From the NCBI GenBank assembly GCA_016703665.1, contig JADJBS010000001.1, positions 124,001 to 188,000 of the forward strand: a stretch of 64,000 nucleotides of DNA. Reading direction: 5' to 3'. The DNA comes from Candidatus Defluviibacillus avedoerensis (GTDB lineage: Bacteria > Pseudomonadota > Gammaproteobacteria > Burkholderiales > Burkholderiaceae_C). Under the pieces are notes generated by a model, which was not told the DNA's origin, did not search any database, and was given only the letters and a program-made list of their open reading frames with translations. Shown here in pieces: positions 1 to 7,744 of the stretch (the stretch's first letter is position 1; every line of letters starts with the position of its first letter). Both the position numbers and the translations under genes were made by a program.

Positions 1-1250
1 AGTTGATGCGGCGATTGTCGCTGGTGGATGAGTCGGGCGAGCGCCGGGTGCGCATGGCTTATTTGGCCGTTGTGACCAGCCACTCGATCAACGGGGTGTC
101 GGGGCTGCACTCCGAGTTGATGAAGCAGTCTATCTTTGCTGACTTCGCCAAACTGTACCCCGAGCGCTTTAACAACAAGACCAATGGCGTGACGCCGCGC
201 CGCTGGTTGGCGCAGGCCAACCCGCCGTTGGCCAAATTGCTGGACGGCAAGATTGGTCGTGGCTGGCGGCGAGATCTGTCACAACTGGAGGTGTTGCGCC
301 CGATGGTGGAGCAGGCAGCGTTTGTCGGTGCCTTCCGCCAAGCGAAGCAGGCCAACAAACAGCGCTTTGCGCGCTGGGCCGAAAAGCAACTAGGACTGAT
401 GATCAATCCCAATGCATTGTTTGACGTACAGGTCAAACGCATCCACGAATACAAGCGCCAGTTGCTAAACGTTTTGCATGTGATTGCCCGCTACCAGCAG
501 ATTCTGGATAACCCGGCGGAGGCAGCGCGCACGATGGTGCCAAGGGTGGTGGTGTTTGCGGGCAAGGCAGCGTCGGCGTACCACATGGCCAAGCTGGTGA
601 TTGAGTTGATTCACGGCGTGGCTAAAACAGTCAACAACGACCCGCGGGTAGGGGACTTGTTGAAGGTGGTGTTCGCGCCCAACTACAGCGTGAGCCTGGC
701 CGAGATGATTATTCCCGCAGCGGATTTGTCAGAGCAAATTTCGACTGCAGGCACCGAAGCCTCGGGTACAGGCAACATGAAATTTGCACTGAATGGCGCG
801 TTGACGATTGGCACGCTGGACGGCGCCAACGTGGAAATGCGCGAGTACGTAGGCGCGGACAACATCTTCATCTTTGGCCATACCACGCCTGAGGTGGCTG
901 CGATACGTGCAGAGGGCTATCAGCCACGCAGCATTTACGAAAGCAACGCTGTGCTTAAGCGCGTGCTCGATGCCATTGCGGCAGGCGACTTCTCGCCAGC
1001 CAACGAGCCTGCGCGTTTCCAACAAATTTTTGACGTACTGGTGAACTGGGGCGATCACTATTTGCTGCTGGCAGACTTTGACAGCTATGTGGCCACACAG
1101 GCGCAGGTAGACGCGCTGTTCAAGGATCCGTATGCCTGGGCCAAGAAGGCGATCTTGAACGTGGCGGGAATGGGGCCATTCTCCTCAGACCGCACGATTG
1201 CGCAGTACGCAGACGAGATCTGGCATACGAAGCCCGTGGTACTTGCTTAA
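1..1250 (+). CDS. glgP: Glycogen/starch/alpha-glucan phosphorylase, C-terminal part (5' end outside window)
   Basis: This is the C-terminal half of a family-35 glucan phosphorylase, which releases glucose-1-phosphate from glycogen in the cytoplasm. The frame is open from base 3 and runs to a TAA at 1248-1250 (about 415 residues, against roughly 800-830 for the family), so the gene starts before the window. The pyridoxal-phosphate lysine lies in GTGNMKFALNGALTIG at about residue 260 of the fragment, and the preceding EASGTGNMK and VKRIHEYKRQLLN motifs are typical. No other glycogen gene is visible; the next gene, mnmG, begins 132 bases downstream and is unrelated. Confidence 0.96.
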   Translation, partial: LMRRLSLVDESGERRVRMAYLAVVTSHSINGVSGLHSELMKQSIFADFAKLYPERFNNKTNGVTPRRWLAQANPPLAKLLDGKIGRGWRRDLSQLEVLRPMVEQAAFVGAFRQAKQANKQRFARWAEKQLGLMINPNALFDVQVKRIHEYKRQLLNVLHVIARYQQILDNPAEAARTMVPRVVVFAGKAASAYHMAKLVIELIHGVAKTVNNDPRVGDLLKVVFAPNYSVSLAEMIIPAADLSEQISTAGTEASGTGNMKFALNGALTIGTLDGANVEMREYVGADNIFIFGHTTPEVAAIRAEGYQPRSIYESNAVLKRVLDAIAAGDFSPANEPARFQQIFDVLVNWGDHYLLLADFDSYVATQAQVDALFKDPYAWAKKAILNVAGMGPFSSDRTIAQYADEIWHTKPVVLA

Positions 1251-1382
1251 ATTTTGATAGCAAATAAAGGCCGTTCAGTATGCTATATCGGCTGATTTCA
1301 TTGATTTTTTGATCCACAGAATAAAATAGGCAGACCATGTGCCTGACTGGGTGGCTGCTATGGTTGTTGAATTAACCACCGA

Positions 1383-3350
1383 ATGGATAAAGGCAGGAGC
1401 GCTGTGGACTACCCCCAAGAATTTGACGTGATCGTGGTGGGCGGTGGCCATGCCGGTACAGAAGCGGCCTTGGCTGCGGCGCGCATGGGTTGTAAGACTT
1501 TGCTGCTGACCCACAACATTGAGACGCTCGGCCAGATGAGTTGCAACCCCAGCATCGGTGGCATTGGCAAAGGTCATCTGGTGAAAGAGGTGGATGCACT
1601 CGGCGGTGCGATGGCGTTGGCAACAGACGAGGGCGGCATCCAGTTTCGGATACTCAATGGCTCCAAAGGTCCGGCTGTGCGTGCCACTCGTGCGCAGGCA
1701 GACCGCATTTTGTACAAGGCTGCGATTCGACGCATGCTGGAAAACCAGCCGAATCTGTGGCTGTTTCAGCAGGCGGTGGACGACTTGATGGTGGAAGGGG
1801 ACCGCGTGGTTGGTGCCGTTACGCAGGTCGGTATCCGTTTTCGCAGCCGTACGGTGGTGTTGACCGTCGGCACCTTTCTGGATGGCCGTATCCATGTGGG
1901 ACTGAACAACTATCAAGCGGGCAGGGCGGGAGACCCGCCTGCGGTCAGTCTGTCTGCTCGGCTTAAGGAACTCAAGCTTCCTCAAGGGCGACTGAAGACC
2001 GGCACGCCCCCGCGCATTGACGGACGCAGCATCGACTACAGCCAGTGCACCGAGCAACCCGGCGATGGTATGCCGGGGTCGGATGCCCCGATGCCAGTGT
2101 TCAGCTTCATGGGCAATGCAAGCATGCATCCCCATCAAATGCCCTGCTGGATCACGCATACCAATGCACGCACACACGAGATCATCCGCTCCGGCTTTGA
2201 CCGCAGTCCGATGTTCACGGGCAAGATTGAAGGGGTTGGCCCACGCTATTGCCCGAGTGTGGAGGACAAGATCAACCGCTTCGCTGACAAAGAGAGTCAC
2301 CAGATTTTTCTGGAACCCGAAGGCCTGACCACCCATGAGGTCTACCCCAACGGCATCAGCACCAGCCTGCCATTTGACATCCAGTACGAACTGGTTCGCA
2401 GCATGAGGGGCATGGAAAATGCACACATCCTTCGCCCCGGGTATGCGATTGAGTATGATTATTTTGATCCGCGCTCGCTCAAGAGCAGTTTTGAGACGCG
2501 GTCGATTCGGGGCTTATTCTTCGCTGGCCAAATCAATGGCACCACGGGCTATGAGGAGGCGGCAGCCCAAGGGCTGTTTGCTGGCTTGAATGCCGCTCTT
2601 CAATGCCAAGGAAAAGAGGCTTGGCTGCCCGGACGTGATGAGGCCTATCTCGGTGTGATGGTGGATGACTTGATCACCAAAGGTGTCACTGAACCTTACC
2701 GCATGTTTACCAGTCGGGCTGAGTTCCGTTTGCAGCTTCGCGAGGACAACGCCGATATGCGGTTGACAGAGGTGGGGCGGTCCATGGGCTTGGTTAATGA
2801 CGCACGTTGGAATGCCTTTAGCCGCAAGCGAGATGCTGTTTCACGTGAAACAGAGCGATTGAAATCAGTTTGGGTGAACCCCAAAAACCTGAGTGCGGAG
2901 GAGTCCGAGCGTGTCTTGGGCAAAGCCATCGAGCACGAATACAACCTTGCAGATCTGCTGCGCCGCCCCAATGTCAGCTATGAAGCCTTGATGTCTCTTG
3001 CTGGTGGGAAGTACCGCCCTGAAGACGCCTTGATCGAAGAAGGCTTGCCGATTGTGATCGAACAAATAGAGATCGCCGCCAAGTATTCGGGCTATATCAA
3101 CCGTCAGCGTGAAGAGGTCGACCGTGCTGCGCACTTTGAGAACCTCAGATTGCCCGACGATCTGGACTATATGCAGGTGGCGGCACTGTCCATCGAGTCG
3201 CGTCAGCGGCTGAGCAAACATCGGCCGGAGACCTTGGGGCAAGCGTCGCGAATCTCGGGTATCACGCCCGCAACCATTTCGCTGTTGTTGGTTCATCTGA
3301 AGAAGGGCGCGCGAAGATTGCCTAAAACTGATGAGGTGGCGTCGTCATGA
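1383..3350 (+). CDS. mnmG: tRNA uridine-5-carboxymethylaminomethyl modification enzyme MnmG (GidA)
   Basis: MnmG is the FAD-dependent partner of MnmE and installs the (carboxymethyl)aminomethyl group at the wobble uridine of several tRNAs. The FAD-binding GGGHAG lies at residues 20-25, and both GidA signatures are present (GPRYCPSVEDKINR and AGQINGTTGYEEAAAQG). The length of 655 residues is normal. Two starts are possible: ATG 1383, or GTG 1404 with an AGGAG Shine-Dalgarno at 1395-1399; the latter gives an N terminus closer to the family (acid-rich YPQEFDVIVVGG). It overlaps rsmG by 4 bases (ATGA), so the two are probably translationally coupled. A perfect parS site lies inside the coding sequence at 2837-2852. 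Confidence 0.97.
   Translation: MDKGRSAVDYPQEFDVIVVGGGHAGTEAALAAARMGCKTLLLTHNIETLGQMSCNPSIGGIGKGHLVKEVDALGGAMALATDEGGIQFRILNGSKGPAVRATRAQADRILYKAAIRRMLENQPNLWLFQQAVDDLMVEGDRVVGAVTQVGIRFRSRTVVLTVGTFLDGRIHVGLNNYQAGRAGDPPAVSLSARLKELKLPQGRLKTGTPPRIDGRSIDYSQCTEQPGDGMPGSDAPMPVFSFMGNASMHPHQMPCWITHTNARTHEIIRSGFDRSPMFTGKIEGVGPRYCPSVEDKINRFADKESHQIFLEPEGLTTHEVYPNGISTSLPFDIQYELVRSMRGMENAHILRPGYAIEYDYFDPRSLKSSFETRSIRGLFFAGQINGTTGYEEAAAQGLFAGLNAALQCQGKEAWLPGRDEAYLGVMVDDLITKGVTEPYRMFTSRAEFRLQLREDNADMRLTEVGRSMGLVNDARWNAFSRKRDAVSRETERLKSVWVNPKNLSAEESERVLGKAIEHEYNLADLLRRPNVSYEALMSLAGGKYRPEDALIEEGLPIVIEQIEIAAKYSGYINRQREEVDRAAHFENLRLPDDLDYMQVAALSIESRQRLSKHRPETLGQASRISGITPATISLLLVHLKKGARRLPKTDEVASS
2837..2852. 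promoter_or_regulatory. parS: parS centromere site 1 (perfect palindrome, inside mnmG)
   Basis: TGTTTCACGTGAAACA is a perfect 16-base palindrome identical to the canonical chromosomal parS consensus bound by Spo0J/ParB. It lies in the 3' third of mnmG, where it encodes part of AVSRETE, about 3.2 kb from the parB start. ParB is expected to load here and spread, which marks an origin-proximal region. Confidence 0.93.
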
Positions 3351-4015
3351 GTCTGGAGGCCGCACTGCGCACTGGGTTGCAGAACCTGAACTTGTGTTTA
3401 GCGGATGATCAGGTTGCTGCCATCTTGACATATCAAGGCCTGATGACCAAATGGAACAAGGTTTACAACCTGACTGCGATCCGCGACGAGCAGGATATGT
3501 TGCATAGCCATTTGCTGGACAGTTTGGCCGTAGTGAAACCTTTGACCCAATATTTGAACGATTTGCAAGGTGGTGCCGCACATCGCGTGCTGGACGTGGG
3601 GTCGGGCGCCGGCTTGCCCGGCGTTATTCTCGCGATCTGTTTGCCCGATATTGACGTGACGTGCGTCGATGCGGTGGGGAAAAAAGCCGCCTTCATTCAG
3701 CAGACCGCTTTGGGATTGACCTTGTCTAACCTCAAAGCAGTTCATGCACGCGTTGAAACATTGACTGGTGGCCAGTGGGATGTGGTTTGCTCGCGGGCCT
3801 TCGCCTCTCTTGGCGACTTCACAGCGTGGTCAAAAGCTGCGCTCAAACCAGGCGGTGTTTGGATGGCCATGAAGGGCAAGCACCCAACCGATGAGTTGGC
3901 TGCACTTGGCACTGACGTGCAGATGTTTCACGTGGAACAGTTGTCCGTCCCTGGTCTGAAGGCCGATCGCTGCCTGGTATGGTTACGCCCAACCGTCGCA
4001 GAGTCTGCCGGGTAA
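3347..4015 (+). CDS. rsmG: 16S rRNA (guanine527-N7)-methyltransferase RsmG (GidB)
   Basis: RsmG methylates N7 of G527 in 16S rRNA using S-adenosylmethionine. The SAM-binding motif VLDVGSGAGLPGVI is at about residues 82-95, the N-terminal KWNKVYNLTAIRD is the family signature, and 222 residues is a normal length. The start ATG overlaps the mnmG stop (ATGA), the classic gidA-gidB arrangement next to parAB. The C-terminal part contains a second parS-like site (3924-3939). Loss of this enzyme gives low-level streptomycin resistance in other bacteria; nothing here suggests a defect. Confidence 0.97.
   Translation: MSLEAALRTGLQNLNLCLADDQVAAILTYQGLMTKWNKVYNLTAIRDEQDMLHSHLLDSLAVVKPLTQYLNDLQGGAAHRVLDVGSGAGLPGVILAICLPDIDVTCVDAVGKKAAFIQQTALGLTLSNLKAVHARVETLTGGQWDVVCSRAFASLGDFTAWSKAALKPGGVWMAMKGKHPTDELAALGTDVQMFHVEQLSVPGLKADRCLVWLRPTVAESAG
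3924..3939. promoter_or_regulatory. parS: parS site 2 (15 of 16 match, inside rsmG)
   Basis: TGTTTCACGTGGAACA differs from the parS consensus at one base in the right arm (G for A at position 12). It keeps the central CACGTG and lies 1.09 kb from the perfect site in mnmG, encoding MFHVEQ in rsmG. One-mismatch variants of this kind are accepted ParB targets in other bacteria, and the clustering next to parAB supports a functional site. Confidence 0.85.
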
Positions 4016-4056
4016 ACTCCTGTATCGAGGACAAGTACCGGGAAAAGGAAACGAAG

Positions 4057-4671
4057 ATGTTTGGCATTGCAGACTACGGCGCCTTTGTGGTGGCCATTAT
4101 TGTGTTTTTGGCCATTCCTGGCCCAGGCAATTTGGCGTTAATCACCTCCACTGGCAAGGGCGGCTTGCGCGGTGGGCTTGCTGCCACCATGGGTGTGATT
4201 GCGGGTGATCAGGTCTTGATGTGGGCTGCGGTGGCGGGTGTGGCTGCCTTGTTGGCCGCATATCCTGTTGCGTTCAACGCCGTACAATGGATCGGTGCTA
4301 CTTACCTGGCGTGGCTCGGATTCAAAATGCTCACGTCCAAGCCAGGAGATGCTCCTGTCCTACAGATGCAGCCGCACCACTTCTTCAAGCAAAGCTTGAT
4401 GATTACGCTACTTAACCCTAAAGCCATTGTGTTCTACATGGCGTTTTTCCCGCTATTCGTAGATCCTGCAAAACACAAGGGCTTACTTACGTTCGGGGTC
4501 ATGGCTGCCACCATAGCTGGATTGACATTTCTTTATGGCTTGGTTGCTGTGTTGATTGCTCACTTTATGGCCGAAAAAATCCGATCCAACCCAAAGGTGT
4601 CTCAAGGGTTGACCCGTCTTGCAGGTATGTTCTTGATTGGCTTTGGCATCAAGCTTGCCATTTCAAAGTAA
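4057..4671 (+). CDS. LysE/RhtB-family amino-acid exporter
   Basis: An inner-membrane exporter of about 204 residues in the LysE/RhtB superfamily, which effluxes amino acids and related compounds; the substrate cannot be told from sequence. The start ATG 4057 follows AAGGAA at a proper distance. The N-terminal segment with FLAIPGPGNLALI is the family hallmark, and five or six hydrophobic segments follow, with ITLLNPKAIVFYMAFFPLFV in the middle. It sits 41 bases after rsmG and 15 before parA, a position often occupied by a LysE gene in Comamonadaceae partition clusters, so it is probably co-transcribed with them. Confidence 0.9.
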   Translation: MFGIADYGAFVVAIIVFLAIPGPGNLALITSTGKGGLRGGLAATMGVIAGDQVLMWAAVAGVAALLAAYPVAFNAVQWIGATYLAWLGFKMLTSKPGDAPVLQMQPHHFFKQSLMITLLNPKAIVFYMAFFPLFVDPAKHKGLLTFGVMAATIAGLTFLYGLVAVLIAHFMAEKIRSNPKVSQGLTRLAGMFLIGFGIKLAISK

Positions 4672-4686
4672 AGAATAAGCATCATC

Positions 4687-5478
4687 ATGGCCAAGATTTT
4701 TTGTATTGCCAATCAAAAGGGTGGAGTGGGTAAAACTACCACCACCGTCAATTTGGCGGCTGGTCTGGCCAAACTGGGTCAACGTGTCTTGATGGTTGAT
4801 CTGGACCCTCAGGGCAATGCCACCATGGGATCGGGCATTGACAAGCGCCAACTCAAACTAAGTGTCTACGACGTGTTGCTGGAATCGGCCAGTGTGACGG
4901 AGGCTAGGCAGAAGTCCGAAAAGCTAATCGAAGCTGGTTGCGGCTATGACATTCTTGGCGCCAATCGAGACTTGGCTGGTGCCGAAGTCGAGATGGTGGA
5001 CATTGAGCGCCGCGAAAAACGCCTCAAGCTTGCTCTCGCCGCCGTGGATTCGGAATACGACTTCGTACTGATAGATTGCCCGCCCAGTTTGAGCATGCTC
5101 ACCCTCAACGGCCTGTGCTGTGCCAACGGCGTGATTGTGCCCATGCAGTGCGAGTACTTTGCGCTCGAAGGCCTGACCGATCTGGTCAACACCATCAAGC
5201 AGGTGCATGCGAACCTCAATGCCGATCTACAAATTATTGGCTTGCTGCGCGTCATGTTTGACCCCCGCATCACTTTGCAACAGCAGGTCAGTGACCAGCT
5301 CAAAGGCCATTTTGGCGACAAGGTTTTTGAAACCATCATCCCGCGCAACGTGCGTTTGGCGGAAGCGCCCAGCTACGGCGTACCCGGGGTGGTGTTCGAC
5401 CCCAGCGCCAAAGGCAGCCAAGCCTTTGTGAGCTTTGCCGATGAAATGATCAACCGTGTGCACAAAATGTTGCATTGA
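4687..5478 (+). CDS. parA: Chromosome-partitioning ATPase ParA (Soj)
   Basis: ParA is a deviant-Walker-A ATPase that binds DNA non-specifically as an ATP dimer and moves ParB-parS complexes. The motif KGGVGKTTTTVNLAAGLA is near residue 10 with the signature lysine, and the Walker A' region VLMVDLDPQGNATMG and Walker B VLIDCPPSLSML follow. The length of 263 residues and the lack of an N-terminal DNA-binding extension fit the chromosomal (type Ia short) class. It is followed without a gap by a small hydrolase and then parB. Confidence 0.97.
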   Translation: MAKIFCIANQKGGVGKTTTTVNLAAGLAKLGQRVLMVDLDPQGNATMGSGIDKRQLKLSVYDVLLESASVTEARQKSEKLIEAGCGYDILGANRDLAGAEVEMVDIERREKRLKLALAAVDSEYDFVLIDCPPSLSMLTLNGLCCANGVIVPMQCEYFALEGLTDLVNTIKQVHANLNADLQIIGLLRVMFDPRITLQQQVSDQLKGHFGDKVFETIIPRNVRLAEAPSYGVPGVVFDPSAKGSQAFVSFADEMINRVHKMLH

Positions 5479-6045
5479 TTGCCAGCCGTGACGGTGACGA
5501 CCCTTATTCTCCCTGGCTGGCAAAACAGTGGCCCGCAACATTGGCAAAGCCGTTGGGAAGATCTCTACGGTTACCAACGCGTTGAGCAACATGACTGGAT
5601 GCGCCCTCTGCGTGGTGACTGGATGATGCGTCTGGAAGAAACCTTGCTTGCCTTACCGAAGGATGCGTGCGCGGTGCTGGTAGCACACAGCCTAGGTTGC
5701 TTGTTGGTGGCCGCGTGGGCCAGCTATTCAAAACATACTCATCGCGTGCAAGCCACCTTGCTGGTGGCGCCCGGGGATGCGGAGCGGCCAGAACTCCAGC
5801 CCCTGTTGCCCAGTTGGTCACCGATTCCCGTGCACAAGGCGTTGCCATTTCCAAGTGTGCTGTACGGCAGCCACAACGACCCTTACTGCAGCTTGGACCG
5901 TGCCCGTCAATTCGCTTCTGTCTGGGGCTCCCGCTTCATCGACTACGGTGCACGTGGCCACATCAATGCCGAGTCCAATTTAGGTGACTGGCCAGATGGA
6001 CACGCCACCTTGGTTCAACTCCAATCCTCTGTCACCTCTTCCTGA
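5479..6045 (+). CDS. RBBP9/YdeN-family serine hydrolase
   Basis: A small alpha/beta hydrolase of about 185 residues. The nucleophile elbow VAHSLGCLLVA gives the catalytic serine, and ARGHINAESNLGDWPDG near the C terminus carries the likely histidine; LPGWQNSGPQHWQSRW at the N terminus is typical of the RBBP9/YdeN group. The physiological substrate is unknown. The frame opens at TTG 5479 directly after the parA stop; GTG 5488 or 5494 are alternative starts. It lies between parA and parB, so it shares their transcript, but nothing in the sequence links it to segregation. Confidence 0.88.
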   Translation: MPAVTVTTLILPGWQNSGPQHWQSRWEDLYGYQRVEQHDWMRPLRGDWMMRLEETLLALPKDACAVLVAHSLGCLLVAAWASYSKHTHRVQATLLVAPGDAERPELQPLLPSWSPIPVHKALPFPSVLYGSHNDPYCSLDRARQFASVWGSRFIDYGARGHINAESNLGDWPDGHATLVQLQSSVTSS

Positions 6046-6052
6046 GAAAAAC

Positions 6053-6973
6053 ATGGTCACCAAAAAACCCAAGGGCCTCGGCCGCGGACTCGAAGCCCTG
6101 CTCGGCCCTAAAGTAGAAGACCGCCCCGCAGAAGACGGCAGCGCCAATTCAGGCACGCCCACGTCGCTGCATCTGGTGGACATGGTGCCAGGCCAATACC
6201 AGCCGCGCACCCGCATGGACGAGGGCGCCTTGTACGAGTTGGCCGAATCCATCCGCGCCCAGGGCATCATGCAACCTATCCTGGTGCGGCGCCTGGCCAG
6301 CGGTGACAACATGGGCAAGTACGAAATCATCGCGGGTGAGCGACGTTTCCGTGCGGCCAAACTGGCCGGGTTGGACAGCGTCCCCGTCCTGGTGCGTGAT
6401 GTGCCTGACGAGTCGGCCGCCGCCATGGCACTGATTGAAAACATCCAGCGAGAAGACCTCAATCCACTCGAAGAAGCGCAAGGCCTCCAACGCCTGGTCA
6501 AAGAGTTTGGGCTCACGCACGAACTCGCAGCTCAAGCTGTCGGTCGCTCACGCAGTGCCGCCAGCAATTTGCTGCGCCTGCTGAACTTGGCCGAGCCGGT
6601 GCAGACCATGCTGATGGCGGGTGATATCGACATGGGCCACGCCCGTGCACTGTTGGCGCTTGATAAGGCGGCACAAATTACCGCAGCAAACCAGATCAGC
6701 GCCAAGAAAATGTCGGTGCGTGAGGCAGAGAGTCTCGTCAAGAAACTGGCTGCCGAATTTGTACTGACTGCGCCCAAACCTACCAAAGAAAAGTCTCGAG
6801 ACCTCAAGCGAGTCGAAGAAGAACTGTCGGACCTGCTGACTGCTGAAGTCGAAATCCGCATCAAAAAACGCGTTAAGCGCAACGGGCGAGTGGAAGAAAT
6901 GGGCGAGATGGCCGTGCACTTTGGCTCGCTCGATGAACTTAACGGTTTGATCGAAAAACTGAGGACCGCTTGA
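6053..6973 (+). CDS. parB: Chromosome-partitioning protein ParB (Spo0J)
   Basis: ParB is the CTP-dependent clamp that binds parS and stimulates ParA. From ATG 6053 the product has 306 residues. The N-terminal KKPKGLGRGLEALLG is the conserved ParA-interacting tail. The ParB/Srx domain has QYQPRTRMDEGALYELAESI and the CTP-binding GERRFRAAKLAGL box, followed by ENIQREDLNPLEEAQGL, the helix-turn-helix (VGRSRSAASNLLRLL) and a charged C-terminal dimerisation region. Two cognate parS sites lie upstream in mnmG and rsmG. Confidence 0.97.
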   Translation: MVTKKPKGLGRGLEALLGPKVEDRPAEDGSANSGTPTSLHLVDMVPGQYQPRTRMDEGALYELAESIRAQGIMQPILVRRLASGDNMGKYEIIAGERRFRAAKLAGLDSVPVLVRDVPDESAAAMALIENIQREDLNPLEEAQGLQRLVKEFGLTHELAAQAVGRSRSAASNLLRLLNLAEPVQTMLMAGDIDMGHARALLALDKAAQITAANQISAKKMSVREAESLVKKLAAEFVLTAPKPTKEKSRDLKRVEEELSDLLTAEVEIRIKKRVKRNGRVEEMGEMAVHFGSLDELNGLIEKLRTA

Positions 6974-7027
6974 TACCCCATGATCCAGGGGCAGCGCACG
7001 GCGTTGAAGCGCAGTAAAGTCGACGCT

Positions 7028-7744
7028 ATGCCTGATACACGCCTTTTGCGACGTGCCTTGATCGTTGAAGACCTGGACGAACCACGGCAATGGCTGGCCG
7101 AGTTATTGCCCGAAGCCTTGACTGGCATTGTGCACGTCGACACAGCCGCTTCGCTGGCCACCGCCAGGGCGTTCATGCAGCACAACAGCTACGACCTGGC
7201 CTTGGTCGATTGGGGCTTGCCCGACGGCACAGGCGAAGGTCTGATCCACGACTTGGCGGTGGCCAGGCCTGAGGCAGAGGTGATAGTGGCAACCATCCAC
7301 GACGACGATGCCCATGTGTTTCCTGCTTTGCGTGCAGGTGCCACGGGGTACATCCTCAAGTCCCAGCCGCGGGCGGTGGTTGTGGCCCAGCTTCAGGGGA
7401 TCGAGCGAGGTGAACCGGCATTGTCTCCTTCGGTCGCACTGCGGGTTTTGAAGCATTTTTATGCGTTACCGCAGACAGGTCGCCCGTCTGGTGCTATAAA
7501 TACAGGAGCAATATGGAATGACAGTACCTCTACTCTCTCGGACATAAGCAACCCGCTCAGTCAACGCGAGGTGGATGTGCTTCGCCTGATTGGCAAAGGC
7601 TACAGTGCGCCAGAGGCAGGGCGTCTACTGGGCATTTCCAGCCACACGGCCAGCAGCTATGTACGCGACATTTACCGCAAACTCGGGATCTCCTCACGGG
7701 CCGAGGCCGCCATGGAGGCAGTCCGCCGTGGTTTGGTGAGTTGA
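7028..7744 (+). CDS. NarL/FixJ-type response regulator
   Basis: A two-component response regulator with an N-terminal receiver domain and a C-terminal LuxR-type helix-turn-helix. The phospho-acceptor aspartate is in LALVDWGLPDGTGEGL, the conserved lysine in GYILKSQPRA, and the DNA-binding domain starts at LSQREVDVLRLIGKGYS. ATG 7028 begins MPDTRLLRRALIVEDL, a natural receiver start; the frame stays open to ATG 6980, a longer but less likely start. The linker near 7494-7515 contains a GCTAT...GGAGC stretch resembling an interspersed repeat. Its 3' end overlaps the convergent histidine kinase gene by about 50 bases, which is probably its partner. Confidence 0.88.
   Translation: MPDTRLLRRALIVEDLDEPRQWLAELLPEALTGIVHVDTAASLATARAFMQHNSYDLALVDWGLPDGTGEGLIHDLAVARPEAEVIVATIHDDDAHVFPALRAGATGYILKSQPRAVVVAQLQGIERGEPALSPSVALRVLKHFYALPQTGRPSGAINTGAIWNDSTSTLSDISNPLSQREVDVLRLIGKGYSAPEAGRLLGISSHTASSYVRDIYRKLGISSRAEAAMEAVRRGLVS

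Noticed and set aside
1275..2426. Long open frame (383 codons) on the minus strand opposite mnmG
   Set aside because: It lies antisense to a fully conserved gene, its translation is rich in His/Gln/Arg with no family resemblance, and it is a codon-bias shadow.
6980..7027. Extension of the response regulator to ATG 6980
   Set aside because: The extra 16 residues are not receiver-like, and MPDTRLLRRALIVEDL at 7028 is a natural domain start; kept only as an alternative.
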